Shown here piece after piece: positions 53,638 to 64,000 of a DNA stretch of 64,000 nucleotides. The stretch comes from Pseudomonas sp. SG20056 (GTDB lineage: Bacteria; Pseudomonadota; Gammaproteobacteria; Pseudomonadales; Pseudomonadaceae): contig NZ_CP134499.1 in NCBI RefSeq assembly GCF_031764535.1, positions 744,001-808,000 of the forward strand, given 5' to 3'. Position numbers and translations under genes: made by a program. A model generated the notes under the pieces. That model saw only the letters and a program-made list of their open reading frames with translations, made no database searches and was not told the origin of the DNA. How positions within the stretch are numbered: the first letter of the stretch is position 1; each line of letters starts with the position of its first letter.

Positions 53638-53796
53638 TCAGGCAGCCAGAACGTATGAAGCCTCCCAGTTTTGCTGGGAGGCTTCGCGGCGGTAGCTGCC
53701 TTTGCCTTTGCTGGGTGTTTCCTGGCGTGAGCGAAACAGTGGCTGGGCGATTAGGGATTTGGCCTTGTTCGGGCCGCGTTTGGCTTTCTTCGCCAT
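53638..53796 (-). CDS. arfA: Alternative ribosome-rescue factor ArfA
   Basis: A 52-residue basic protein whose segments PLFRSRQE, KGKGSYRR and QNWEAS match E. coli ArfA. ArfA enters stalled ribosomes with an empty A site and recruits release factor 2. The ATG at 53796 is preceded by GAGGAAACG. The last part of the frame contains a perfect 12-bp hairpin, so, as in E. coli, the mRNA may lack its stop codon and the protein be made only when tmRNA fails. Confidence 0.88.
   Translation of the reverse strand: MAKKAKRGPNKAKSLIAQPLFRSRQETPSKGKGSYRREASQQNWEASYVLAA
53657..53685 (-). promoter_or_regulatory. Hairpin inside the arfA reading frame
   Basis: Arms 53657-53668 (GAAGCCTCCCAG on the plus strand) and 53674-53685 pair perfectly around a 5-base loop. 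The stem covers the codons for EASQQNWEAS; only five sense codons and the stop follow. In E. coli an equivalent hairpin is cut by RNase III or ends transcription, which gives a non-stop mRNA. Confidence 0.85.
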
Positions 53797-53877
53797 GACG
53801 TTTCCTCGGCAAATGACCTGCACGTCGCAGGCGGGCGAAGCATGATCCGCACGCTGCTAAAAGTCCAGAGTCTGGCG

Positions 53878-54912
53878 CTAGCGGGGTAGGCCCAGGCGTT
53901 GACCGCAGATGTTTAGCGTCAACAGGCTCAGGCCGCTCCAGGGATCGCCGGACGCCTGGCCTTTGATCTGCGCATCGATCTGCTGGGCATCCTGCAGCAG
54001 CGCAGCCCAACGTGTGGCCGACAGGCGTTGCAAGGCTTTGCTGACCAGGGGACGGCGCTTGTCCCAGACCGGTGGGCGGGCGGAACTGAAGGCTTTCTCC
54101 AGTGGCGTGCCCTGGCTGTACTGCTGGGCGATGGTGGCCAGCAGGCGGATTTCCCGGGCCAGAGCCCAGAGAATGACCGGCGGTTCGACGCCTTCACCGC
54201 GCAGGCCTTCGAGCATGCGCAGGGCGTGGGCGGCTTCGCCATTGAGGGCCGCATCGATCAGGCCGAAAACATCGAAGCGTGCGCTATCGGCGACCGAGGC
54301 GTGTACGGTGTCGACGTCGATCTGCGTACCTTCGGCGAGCAGTTTGAGTTTTTCGATTTCCTGGGCAGCGGCGAGCAGGTTGCCTTCGACGCGCACGGCA
54401 ATCATGTCCACCGCTTCGGCGCTGGCGCTGAGGCCCGATTGCGCCAAGCGCTGGCGAATCCACTGCGGCAGCTGGTTGGCATCGACTGGCCAGATCTGCA
54501 CGAACTGCGTCTGCGCACCGTCAATCAGCGCCTTGCCCCATTTGGTCTTCTGCGCGCTGCCGTCGAGTTTCGGCAGGCTGATCAGCAGTACGGTGTCTTC
54601 GGCGGGGCGGGCGAGGTATTCGAGCAGCGCGGCTGCGCCTTTGTCACCGGGCTTGCCGTTGGGCAGGCGCAATTCCAGCAGGCGTTTGTCGGCAAACAGC
54701 GACAGGCTGGCACCGGCTTGCAGCAGGTTGCCCCAGTCGAAGTTGTTGTCGGCGCTAAACACCTGGCGCTCGCTGAAACCCTGCTGACGGGTTGCGGCGC
54801 GAATGGCGTCGGTGGCTTCCTGGCAGAGCAGCGGCTCGTCGCCACTGACCACATACACTGGGCTCAGGTTGCCCTGCAGGTGTTTGCCGAGTTGTGCGGA
54901 GTTAAGCTTCAT
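53878..54912 (-). CDS. holA: DNA polymerase III delta subunit
   Basis: A 344-residue HolA. It is the clamp-loader subunit that opens the beta sliding clamp. The N-terminal MKLNSAQLGKHLQGNLSPVYVVSGDEPLLCQEA and the following FSADNNFDWGNLLQAGASLSLFADKRLLELRLPNGKPG are the family pattern. It lies 39 bases downstream of lptE in the order leuS-lptE-holA, which is conserved across gammaproteobacteria. Confidence 0.95.
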   Translation of the reverse strand: MKLNSAQLGKHLQGNLSPVYVVSGDEPLLCQEATDAIRAATRQQGFSERQVFSADNNFDWGNLLQAGASLSLFADKRLLELRLPNGKPGDKGAAALLEYLARPAEDTVLLISLPKLDGSAQKTKWGKALIDGAQTQFVQIWPVDANQLPQWIRQRLAQSGLSASAEAVDMIAVRVEGNLLAAAQEIEKLKLLAEGTQIDVDTVHASVADSARFDVFGLIDAALNGEAAHALRMLEGLRGEGVEPPVILWALAREIRLLATIAQQYSQGTPLEKAFSSARPPVWDKRRPLVSKALQRLSATRWAALLQDAQQIDAQIKGQASGDPWSGLSLLTLNICGQRLGLPR

Positions 54913-54951
54913 GGGGTCGCAGAGCGGGGCCGCTTGCGCGGCCCGGCGAGC

Positions 54952-55563
54952 TTACTGAGCGGGAATCGGCAGCTGGATTGGCGACTGCTGCGGTTGCGCG
55001 GCCTGTTGCTGGCGAGCTGCTTCCAGGGCATCGGCTTCGGCTTGAGCCTTGGCTTCTGCGGTTTGCTGCAGTTGGTCCAGTTGCGCTGGGCTGATCTGCT
55101 GCAGGCGCTGGACCAGTTGCTGGATCAGCTCACGGTTCATTTCCTGTTGCAGCTGAGCGGCCTCTTGGTCGCCACCAATCAGGTTGTTGCCGTCCTGGGT
55201 GTAGAAGCTTTGGGCTTCCAGTTTGTCGCTCATCAGCAGCAGGTCTTTGCTGCCACGGATTTCGTATTCCAGGGTCTTGCTCAGCTCGTACTCGGCAGTG
55301 CGGGCCGAGCTGGTGAAGCTGGCTGCGCGGCGATTTTCCTGCTCGTTGCTCAATACCAGGCGGTACTGTGCGCCAGGATAGACCTTGACGCCGTTGTTCT
55401 GCAGCACTTCGCGCACTTGGTTTACGGTTTCGCCATAGGCGTTGCGTGCGCTGACATCCAGCTCCTTGAGGGCGAACTGCACGTCACCGGTGCCACGCAG
55501 CTGGAAGCCGCAAGCGCTGAGCAGGGTGGCCAGGCCAATTACCAACAGATTCCGTTTGATCAT
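54952..55563 (-). CDS. lptE: LptE, LPS-assembly lipoprotein
   Basis: A 203-residue outer-membrane lipoprotein (lipobox LLSAC). It plugs the LptD barrel and helps to insert LPS into the outer leaflet. The family region [22 protein letters not shown] and the later [48 protein letters not shown] are clear. A Gln/Ala-rich tail of about 45 residues follows, longer than in E. coli. It lies between leuS and holA. Confidence 0.93.
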   Translation of the reverse strand: MIKRNLLVIGLATLLSACGFQLRGTGDVQFALKELDVSARNAYGETVNQVREVLQNNGVKVYPGAQYRLVLSNEQENRRAASFTSSARTAEYELSKTLEYEIRGSKDLLLMSDKLEAQSFYTQDGNNLIGGDQEAAQLQQEMNRELIQQLVQRLQQISPAQLDQLQQTAEAKAQAEADALEAARQQQAAQPQQSPIQLPIPAQ

Positions 55564-55635
55564 CTTTTATCCCCTTGGCGTGTCTTGCGGCGCGCCGTTG
55601 TGCGGTCGCGCCGAGCTTAATCAGTTGGCGACTAG

Positions 55636-58311
<2,676 letters not shown>

Positions 58312-58474
58312 TCAGGGAAACCCTGATTGCGCTGCGCGCCAGCTACGGCGGCCTAGCCATGTTCGTCTGTTGCGACAGGCCGGCTAAGCCGTTTGTCGCC
58401 AGGCACCGCTGGTTAAAGCGCGAACGCTAAGCTTGCTATAGGGAGCGGCAGCCTGCTCCGGGGCGAGGTGAAGG

Positions 58475-58918
58475 ATGGCGGAGTTTCGGCGTGGTGCAGC
58501 GGGTGGCGGGCTCTATGAGCGGCTGCTGCAACGCCTTGCCATGGCGTTGGATGAGGCCGATAGCCTGAGTGCACTGTCTGCACAACCGCCGCTGGAGCTT
58601 GAGCTGCGTGGGCTTACGGCGGCGGAAATGGAGCTGATTCGCGCATATCTGAATCGCGACCTGGACTGGCTGCGCGGCTGGCATGCCGCGGCGCAGGAAA
58701 TGGCGCAGATCGAGCAGCTGCCGAGCTCACGCAAGATTGGCCGGTCCGGCCACAAACCCACCGCCGCGCTGCCCGGCAAGATCAAGCCGCTGCTTAAACG
58801 CCGTCTACAGCTGTGCTGCGCCCTGTGCGGCACACTGGCGGGCTGGCAGTCCGGCAATGGCGTGCAGGCCTGCAAGGCCTGTGGCTCGCAGTTGTTTCGG
58901 GCGAGCAATCATCGGTAG
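58475..58918 (+). CDS. YbeL-type zinc-ribbon protein (DUF1451)
   Basis: A 147-residue protein. Helical residues 10-75 are followed by a basic stretch and a C-terminal zinc ribbon with CALC and CKAC pairs. E. coli ybeL, of the same family, also lies next to leuS, so the linkage is old. The function is unknown. GAGG precedes the ATG at 58475. The 226 bases between leuS and this gene hold no feature I can support and must contain two divergent promoters. Confidence 0.8.
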   Translation: MAEFRRGAAGGGLYERLLQRLAMALDEADSLSALSAQPPLELELRGLTAAEMELIRAYLNRDLDWLRGWHAAAQEMAQIEQLPSSRKIGRSGHKPTAALPGKIKPLLKRRLQLCCALCGTLAGWQSGNGVQACKACGSQLFRASNHR

Positions 58919-58944
58919 GCTGCGCGCACCCATGGAGGTGCTCA

Positions 58945-59721
58945 ATGCCGATTCGCTACATCCTCAAACAGTTCTTCCTTCCGCCAGGCCTGTTCCTGCT
59001 TTTGCTGCTGGCCGCCTGGTGGCTGCGTCGGCGTTTTCCGCGTGTGGCTGCGGCTTGCTTGGTCGTTGGCTTGGGCGGGATGTGGCTGTTTAGCCTGCCG
59101 GTGGTGGTCGAATACTCGGCGCGCGTGCTGGAAAACGAGCCGGCATTGGATGAGCGGCAATGGGCTGATTTGGCACAGCAGGCTGACGTGATTGTGGTGC
59201 TGGGCGGCGGGCGTGAGCTGGCTGATCCTGGCTGGGGCGCGGATCAGCCCAGCCTGTTGGCATTGGAGCGAGTGCGTTTTGCCGCACGCTTGGCAAAGGC
59301 CTCGGGTTTGCCGCTGCTGGCCAGTGGCGGGTTGCACTTTGGCGCACCGCCCAGTGAAGCGGCCTTGATGGCTGACGTATTGGCCCGTGATTACGACGTA
59401 CCGGTGCGTTGGCAGGAAGGCGTGAGTCGCACCACCTGGGAGAATGCGACCCACAGCGCTGAGCTGCTGAAGCAGGCAGGGATTACCCGCGTGGTGCTGG
59501 TGACGCAGGCCTGGCATATGCCCAGGTCACGCTGGAGTTTCGAGCAGGTGGGTTTGCAAGTGATCAGCGCGCCGATGGGCTTTCTCGGTACGTCCAATGG
59601 TCGGCCCGCCGGTGGCTGGCTGCCGGAAAGCAAGGCGGTCTGGCAGAACGGTTTGCTGCTTAACGAGGCTGTTGGCTTGCTGGGCTATCGGCTGTTCTAC
59701 CGAGGCCCGGCGCAAGAATAA
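58945..59721 (+). CDS. YdcF/ElyC-family envelope protein (DUF218)
   Basis: A 258-residue protein with two membrane helices near the N-terminus (about 11-28 and 34-52) and a DUF218 domain. The domain shows ADVIVVLGGGRE, LLALERVRFAARLAKASGLPLLASGG, EGVSRTTWENATHSAEL and VLVTQAWHMPRSRWSFE, typical of ElyC/SanA-type proteins. E. coli ElyC influences peptidoglycan synthesis and lipid-carrier use at low temperature. A GGAGG site precedes the ATG at 58945. It is convergent with dppF. Confidence 0.87.
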   Translation: MPIRYILKQFFLPPGLFLLLLLAAWWLRRRFPRVAAACLVVGLGGMWLFSLPVVVEYSARVLENEPALDERQWADLAQQADVIVVLGGGRELADPGWGADQPSLLALERVRFAARLAKASGLPLLASGGLHFGAPPSEAALMADVLARDYDVPVRWQEGVSRTTWENATHSAELLKQAGITRVVLVTQAWHMPRSRWSFEQVGLQVISAPMGFLGTSNGRPAGGWLPESKAVWQNGLLLNEAVGLLGYRLFYRGPAQE

Positions 59722-59740
59722 GCCCCGGCTGGCCAGGGCT
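59721..59740. terminator. Short hairpin between ydcF-type gene and dppF
   Basis: AGCCC and GGGCT arms with an inner GGC/GCC pairing lie in the 27-base gap between convergent stops. The minus side runs into TTATTCTTG. It is weak evidence for a shared transcript end. Confidence 0.3.
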
Positions 59741-59748
59741 CACATCAT

Positions 59749-60720
59749 TTAGCTATTGATCTGCTCGGCATGGTGGCACGCCACTTGCCGTGCATCCAGC
59801 AGGCGCAGTGCCGGCTGTTCAACCTGGCAGCGTTCGCTGGCATGCGGGCAGCGTTGGTGGAAGGCGCAACCGCTGGGTGGCGAGAGCGGGTTGGGCAGCT
59901 CGCCACTGATCTTGATCTTCGGTTTGCTCGGGTCAGGATGAATGGTCGGCGTCGCCGACAGCAGCGCCTGGGTATACGGGTGCAGCGGACGGTTGTAGAT
60001 CAGCTCGCTGGGGCCCATCTCCACCGGGCGGCCTAGGTACATCACCAGCACATCATCGGCAACGTGGCGCACCACCGAGAGGTTGTGCGAGATAAACACA
60101 TAGCCGGTGTTGAACTGCTCCTGCAGGTCCATAAACAGGTTGAGCACCTGGGCCTGGATCGACACGTCCAGCGCCGAAGTCGGTTCGTCCGCCACCAGCA
60201 CCTTGGGTTGCAGCATCATCGCCCGGGCCAGGGCGATGCGCTGGCGCTGGCCGCCGGAGAACATATGCGGGTAGCGCTGGTAATGCTCGGGGCGCAGGCC
60301 GACCTGTTTCATCATCGCCTGCACCCGCTCGCGCCGCTCCAAGCGTGACAGACCGGTGTTGATCAGCAGTGGTTCGCTGAGCTGATCGCCGATCTTTTGC
60401 CGAGGATTGAGCGAGGCGTAGGGGTTCTGAAAGACCATCTGTACATCACGACGCAGCTGTTTGCGCTGCGCCTTGTTGGCGCCTGTCACTTCCTGCCCGG
60501 CGATCTGCAGCGAGCCCGAGCTGGGCTCCTCGATCAGTGTCAGGGCGCGGGCCAGAGTGGATTTGCCGCAGCCGGACTCGCCGACCACCGCCAGCGTCTT
60601 ACCCGCCTGTAATTCAAAGGACACGCCATTCAGCGCCTGCACCTGGGCATTGGGCTGAAACAGGCCGCGGGAGATTTCGTAGTGACGGGTGAGGTCGCGA
60701 GCAGTCAGGACGGCACTCAT
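59749..60720 (-). CDS. dppF: Peptide ABC importer ATP-binding protein DppF
   Basis: A 323-residue ATPase of the oligopeptide/dipeptide class. Walker A is GESGCGKST at about 48-56, the signature is FSGGQRQRIALARAM and Walker B is PKVLVADEPTSALD. The C-terminal extension has the Cys-rich segment PPSGCAFHQRCPHASERC, typical of DppF/OppF and reported to hold an iron-sulfur cluster in related enzymes. It pairs with DppD to drive the DppBC channel. It begins with a 1-base overlap of the dppD stop. Confidence 0.92.
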   Translation of the reverse strand: MSAVLTARDLTRHYEISRGLFQPNAQVQALNGVSFELQAGKTLAVVGESGCGKSTLARALTLIEEPSSGSLQIAGQEVTGANKAQRKQLRRDVQMVFQNPYASLNPRQKIGDQLSEPLLINTGLSRLERRERVQAMMKQVGLRPEHYQRYPHMFSGGQRQRIALARAMMLQPKVLVADEPTSALDVSIQAQVLNLFMDLQEQFNTGYVFISHNLSVVRHVADDVLVMYLGRPVEMGPSELIYNRPLHPYTQALLSATPTIHPDPSKPKIKISGELPNPLSPPSGCAFHQRCPHASERCQVEQPALRLLDARQVACHHAEQINS

Positions 60721-61694
60721 CAGGCCACCTCCGCAGTCAGATTGAGCGGGTAGAAGCAGCGCGCCGCGCCACGTTCATGGGCATCCAGAGTCGGCCGTTG
60801 TTCACGGCAATGCGCCTGGGCGTAGGGGCAGCGCGGCGACAGCAGGCAGCCCAGCGGCCGGTCGTAGCGGCCCGGGACGATGCCGGGCAGGGTGGTCAGG
60901 CGGCGCTGGCCCTGGCTGTGTTCGGGAATCGCCTTGAGCAGCGCTTCGGTGTAGGGGTGGCTGGGTGTGGTGAACAGCTGTGGCACACTGCCGATCTCCA
61001 CCGCTTGCCCGGCATACATCACGCAGACCCGTTGCGCGGTTTCGGCGACCACGGCCAGGTCATGGGTGATCAGCACCAAGCCCATGTTCTGTTCGCGCTG
61101 CAGGCCCACCAGCAGGTCCATGATCTGCGCCTGAATTGTCACATCCAGCGCTGTGGTCGGCTCGTCGGCGATCAGCAGTTTGGGCTCGGCGGCAATCGCC
61201 ATGGCAATCGCCACCCGTTGGCTCATACCGCCGGACAGCTGGTGCGGATAGGCATTCAGGCGGCTGGCGGCTGCGGGGATTTCCACTCGGTCGAGCAGTT
61301 GCAGCGCGCGTTGGCGGGCGGCCTGGCCTTTGAGATTCATGTGCTGGCGCAGCACTTCTTCGATCTGGAAACCCACGGTAAAGCTGGGGTTGAGTGCGGT
61401 CATCGGGTCCTGAAAGACCATCGACAGGTCTTTGCCAACGATATGCCGACGCTGGCGACCCTTGAGGCGCAGCATGTCGGTGCCGTCGAACTGCAGGCTG
61501 TCGGCGGTGACGATGCCGGGGGCGTCGATCAGGCCCATCAGCGCCATCATGGTCACCGATTTGCCGGAGCCGGATTCGCCGACAATCGCCAGCACTTCGC
61601 CTTTTTCCACGCACAGGTCGAGGCCGTCGACCACCGGGATGGCGCTGGCGTCGCCGAAGCGCACGCTGAGGTTTTTGATATCCAACAGGCTCAT
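60720..61694 (-). CDS. dppD: Peptide ABC importer ATP-binding protein DppD
   Basis: A 324-residue ATPase. Walker A is GESGSGKSV, the signature [15 protein letters not shown] and Walker [15 protein letters not shown]. The C-terminal extension contains [19 protein letters not shown], the Cys-rich pattern of this family. The start at 61694 ([13 protein letters not shown]) follows GAGGAACCCCGC, 10 bases after dppC. It works as a heterodimer with DppF. Confidence 0.92.
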   Translation of the reverse strand: MSLLDIKNLSVRFGDASAIPVVDGLDLCVEKGEVLAIVGESGSGKSVTMMALMGLIDAPGIVTADSLQFDGTDMLRLKGRQRRHIVGKDLSMVFQDPMTALNPSFTVGFQIEEVLRQHMNLKGQAARQRALQLLDRVEIPAAASRLNAYPHQLSGGMSQRVAIAMAIAAEPKLLIADEPTTALDVTIQAQIMDLLVGLQREQNMGLVLITHDLAVVAETAQRVCVMYAGQAVEIGSVPQLFTTPSHPYTEALLKAIPEHSQGQRRLTTLPGIVPGRYDRPLGCLLSPRCPYAQAHCREQRPTLDAHERGAARCFYPLNLTAEVA

Positions 61695-61704
61695 GCGGGG
61701 TTCC

Positions 61705-62616
61705 TCACTGCGCATTCTTGAGTTTCGGGTCGAGTGCATCGCGCAGCCCGTCGCCCATCAGATTGATCGCCAGCACGCTGAGCAGAATGGTCAGGCCCGG
61801 CAGGCTGACGACCCACCAGGCGCGCTCGATATAGTCGCGCGCCGAGGCCAGCATGGTGCCCCACTCAGGGGTTGGCGGTTGTACGCCGAGGCCGAGAAAA
61901 CCCAGGGCGGCGGCATCGAGAATCGCCGAAGAAAAGCTCAAGGTGGCCTGCACGATCAGCGGTGCCATGCAGTTGGGCAGTACGGTGATAAACATCAGTC
62001 GCGGCAGGCTGGCACCGGCCAGGCGCGCGGCAGTGACGTAGTCGCGGTTCAGCTCACCCATCACCGCTGCGCGGGTCAGGCGCACATAGGACGGCAGCGA
62101 GACGATGGCGATGGCGAAAATGGTGTTGATCAACCCTGGGCCGAGGATGGCGACGATGGCAACCGCCAGCAGCAGCGAGGGCAGGGCCAGCATGATGTCC
62201 ATCAGGCGCATGATCGACGGGCCGAGCAGGCGCGGAAAGAAGCCGGCGACCAGGCCCAGGAGGATGCCGGGGATCAGCGACATCAGCACCGAGGCCAGGC
62301 CGATCAGCAGCGACAGTCGCGCGCCATGAATCAACCGCGAGAGGAGGTCGCGACCCACTTCATCGGTGCCGAGCAGAAATTGCAGCTGGCCACCCTCCAG
62401 CCAGGCTGGCGGGGTGAGCAGAAATTCGCGGTATTGCTCGCTGGGGTCGTGCGGTGCGATCCACGGCGCAAACAGCGCGCAGATCACCAGCAGGATCATA
62501 AACGCCAGCCCGGCGACTGCGCCCTTGTTGTGGGCAAAGGCCTGCCAGAATTCCCTGAGCGGCGAAGGGTAGAGTAGCGATTGATCGAGTGTGGTACTTA
62601 GGGTTTCAGTTGTCAT
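61705..62616 (-). CDS. dppC: Peptide ABC importer permease DppC
   Basis: A 303-residue inner-membrane permease with six main helices. Before the membrane core it has the N-terminal segment [19 protein letters not shown] of DppC/OppC. The ABC-contact EAA loop is [31 protein letters not shown]. The ribosome-binding site GGAG lies at 62622-62625, directly beside the end of the repeat at 62628, so its initiation region abuts that element. Confidence 0.92.
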   Translation of the reverse strand: MTTETLSTTLDQSLLYPSPLREFWQAFAHNKGAVAGLAFMILLVICALFAPWIAPHDPSEQYREFLLTPPAWLEGGQLQFLLGTDEVGRDLLSRLIHGARLSLLIGLASVLMSLIPGILLGLVAGFFPRLLGPSIMRLMDIMLALPSLLLAVAIVAILGPGLINTIFAIAIVSLPSYVRLTRAAVMGELNRDYVTAARLAGASLPRLMFITVLPNCMAPLIVQATLSFSSAILDAAALGFLGLGVQPPTPEWGTMLASARDYIERAWWVVSLPGLTILLSVLAINLMGDGLRDALDPKLKNAQ

Positions 62617-62627
62617 AGTGGGCTCCG

Positions 62628-62771
62628 TAGAACCTTTGTATGGCCTCGCGAGCTAGCGCGAGACAAGGAAAAAGCGGCTGAGGAAGCGGAGTGTGCTGCT
62701 GCACATGAGCATTCCGAAGCTGGTTTTGACGCCGTATCGCCGACGCGCAGCAGGCCATGGGCAGGTTCTTA
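62628..62771. repeat. MITE-like palindromic repeat, copy 3, inside dpp operon
   Basis: It shares GAGGAAGCGGAGTGTGCTG, CACATGAGCATTCCGA and GTATCGCCGACGCGCAGCAG with the other copies. Ends: left TAGAACCT...ATGGCCT, right the reverse complement apart from four inner bases. The right end supplies the TAA stop of dppB, and the left end lies 12 bases from the dppC ATG. The element fills the dppB-dppC gap. Confidence 0.8.
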
Positions 62772-63779
62772 GCGCTGATGGCGAATGCGTGGATTAGCCA
62801 GGCCGTAGAGGATGTCCACCACGAAGTTGACCAGGATCACCAGGCAGGCGATCAGCAAAATGCCGTTCTGCACCACCGGGTAGTCACGCGCGCCGATCGA
62901 CTCGATCAGCCATTTGCCGATGCCCGGCCAGGAGAAGATGGTTTCGGTCAGTACCGCGCCCGCCAGCAGCGCGCCGACCTGCAGGCCGAACACCGTGAGC
63001 ACCGGGATCAGTGCATTGCGCAGGCCATGCACGAAGACCACACGGGCCGGGGACAGGCCCTTGGCGCGTGCGGTGCGCACATAATCCTCGCGCAGCACTT
63101 CGAGCATTGCCGAGCGGGTCATGCGGGCGATTACCGCCAGCGGAATGGTGCCGAGCACGATGGCCGGCAGGATCAAATGGCGCAGGGCGTCGACAAAGGC
63201 GCCTTCTTCACCGGAAAGCAAGGTGTCGATCAGCATAAAACCGGTGACTGGCGGGATGTCGTAGAGCAGGTCGATGCGCCCGGACACGGGCGTCCAGCCC
63301 AGCCATACCGAGAAGAACATGATCAGCAGCAGGCCCCACCAGAAAATCGGCATGGAATAACCGGCCAGCGAGATGCCCATTACCCCATGGTCAAACAGCG
63401 AGCCGCGCTTGAGGGCGGCAATTACACCGGCAACTAACCCCAGAGTGCCGGCGAACAGCAGGGCGGCCAGGGCGAGTTCGACGGTGGCGGGAAACAAAGT
63501 GAGAAATTCGCTCCACACGCTTTCGCGGGTACGCAGCGATTGTCCCAGGTCGCCTTGGGCCAGCTGGCCGATATAGTCGAAATACTGGGCGTACAGCGGC
63601 TTGTTCAAACCCAGGCGCTCCATGGCCTCGGCGTGCATCACCGGGTCGACACGGCGTTCGCCCATCATCACTTCCACCGGGTCGCCGGGGATCATGCGGA
63701 TCAGCGCGAAGGTCAACAGGGTGACGCCGAAAAAGGTGGGGATCAGCAATAGCAGGCGTCGGGCAATAAAGGACAGCAT
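62769..63779 (-). CDS. dppB: Peptide ABC importer permease DppB
   Basis: A 336-residue permease with six helices. The N-terminal ARRLLLLIPTFFGVTLLTFALIRMIPGDPVEVMMGE is the DppB/OppB hallmark, and the EAA loop reads MLEVLREDYVRTARAKGLSPARVVFVHGLRN. The ATG at 63779 follows GGAGCACTGACCC; longer in-frame starts are not plausible for this family. The binding-protein gene (dppA) expected upstream is not in the window. The 221 bases from 63780 to 64000 hold no supported gene. Confidence 0.93.
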   Translation of the reverse strand: MLSFIARRLLLLIPTFFGVTLLTFALIRMIPGDPVEVMMGERRVDPVMHAEAMERLGLNKPLYAQYFDYIGQLAQGDLGQSLRTRESVWSEFLTLFPATVELALAALLFAGTLGLVAGVIAALKRGSLFDHGVMGISLAGYSMPIFWWGLLLIMFFSVWLGWTPVSGRIDLLYDIPPVTGFMLIDTLLSGEEGAFVDALRHLILPAIVLGTIPLAVIARMTRSAMLEVLREDYVRTARAKGLSPARVVFVHGLRNALIPVLTVFGLQVGALLAGAVLTETIFSWPGIGKWLIESIGARDYPVVQNGILLIACLVILVNFVVDILYGLANPRIRHQR

Positions 63780-64000
63780 GCGGGTCAGTGCTCCAAAAAA
63801 GGTGAGCGTGCATCGGGCTGCATGGCCGGACGCTGTTGTCGTGCGGCGAGTGGCTCGGCAGCCAGGTGCCGGTTGAGCGCGCATGTGGCAGGCGGGGTGC
63901 GGCAGGCAACAGAGTGCCTGGCAGTTAGGTCGGGCCAGGTCGGTCCAGTCATCAGCGTAATCCTCGGGTTATACGGAACCTGCAAACGGCAGCCGGGTAG

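Noticed and set aside
54028..55620. 530-codon plus-strand open frame opposite holA and lptE
   Set aside because: It crosses two conserved genes in antisense and shows no recognisable domain.

Overview
The window is a gene-dense, GC-rich segment of a Pseudomonas chromosome. From about 12.1 kb to 58.3 kb its gene content and order follow, as I remember it, the P. aeruginosa stretch from ppa (PA4031) to leuS (PA3987): ppa, mtfA, ethanolamine genes, mpl/ubiX, proA-nadD-rsfS-rlmH-pbpA-rodA-sltB1-rlpA-dacC-ybeD-lipB, lipA, holA, lptE, leuS. The wsp cluster and the dpp genes flank this block here but lie elsewhere in P. aeruginosa, so I infer a different Pseudomonas species. No tRNA, rRNA, CRISPR array, prophage or intact insertion sequence was seen.

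Layout. 0-3.3 kb: a partial secreted protein, a MaoC-type dehydratase, an AraC-type regulator and a TauE-type permease. 3.4-11.8 kb: complete Wsp surface-sensing chemosensory operon (wspA-B-C-D-E-F-R) on the minus strand, ending in the diguanylate cyclase WspR. 12.1-15.8 kb: ppa, mtfA, a degenerate phosphatase/kinase-like protein and a GNAT acetyltransferase. 15.9-23.7 kb: ethanolamine catabolism, with a minus-strand operon exaC-eat-eutB-eutC and the divergent sigma-54 activator eatR. A -24/-12 promoter and two upstream dyads lie between exaC and eatR. 23.8-26.1 kb: mpl, ubiX and a small lipoprotein. 26.1-32.9 kb: a periplasmic-sensor GGDEF/EAL protein, a methyltransferase, small proteins, a MORN-repeat/caspase-like lipoprotein and a second MaoC protein. 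33.0-39.1 kb: an LrgA/LrgB pair, a Lon-N-domain protein, a DedA-PAP2 fusion, mpg, an LCMT-like methyltransferase and an alpha/beta hydrolase with a probable PilZ tail.

39.3-50.7 kb holds a long plus-strand block for proline and NAD synthesis, ribosome factors and the elongasome (PBP2, RodA, SltB1, RlpA, DacC), then lipoate genes lipB and, convergent, lipA. 50.8-58.3 kb is minus strand: a PAS-PAS soluble chemoreceptor resembling BdlA, SltB3, arfA with a hairpin inside its reading frame, holA, lptE and leuS. 58.4-59.7 kb has a YbeL-type zinc-ribbon protein and a YdcF-type envelope protein. 59.7-63.8 kb holds dppF-D-C-B of a peptide ABC importer, whose binding protein is not in the window.

Themes. 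Several genes bear on cyclic-di-GMP: the Wsp system, the GGDEF/EAL protein, the BdlA-like receptor and the probable PilZ hydrolase. Three copies (about 144 bp) of one palindromic intergenic repeat occur at 21.6, 37.7 and 62.6 kb. Their cores are alike, but their ends differ between copies while staying self-complementary within each. One copy sits inside the dpp operon and one directly against the eatR ribosome-binding site.
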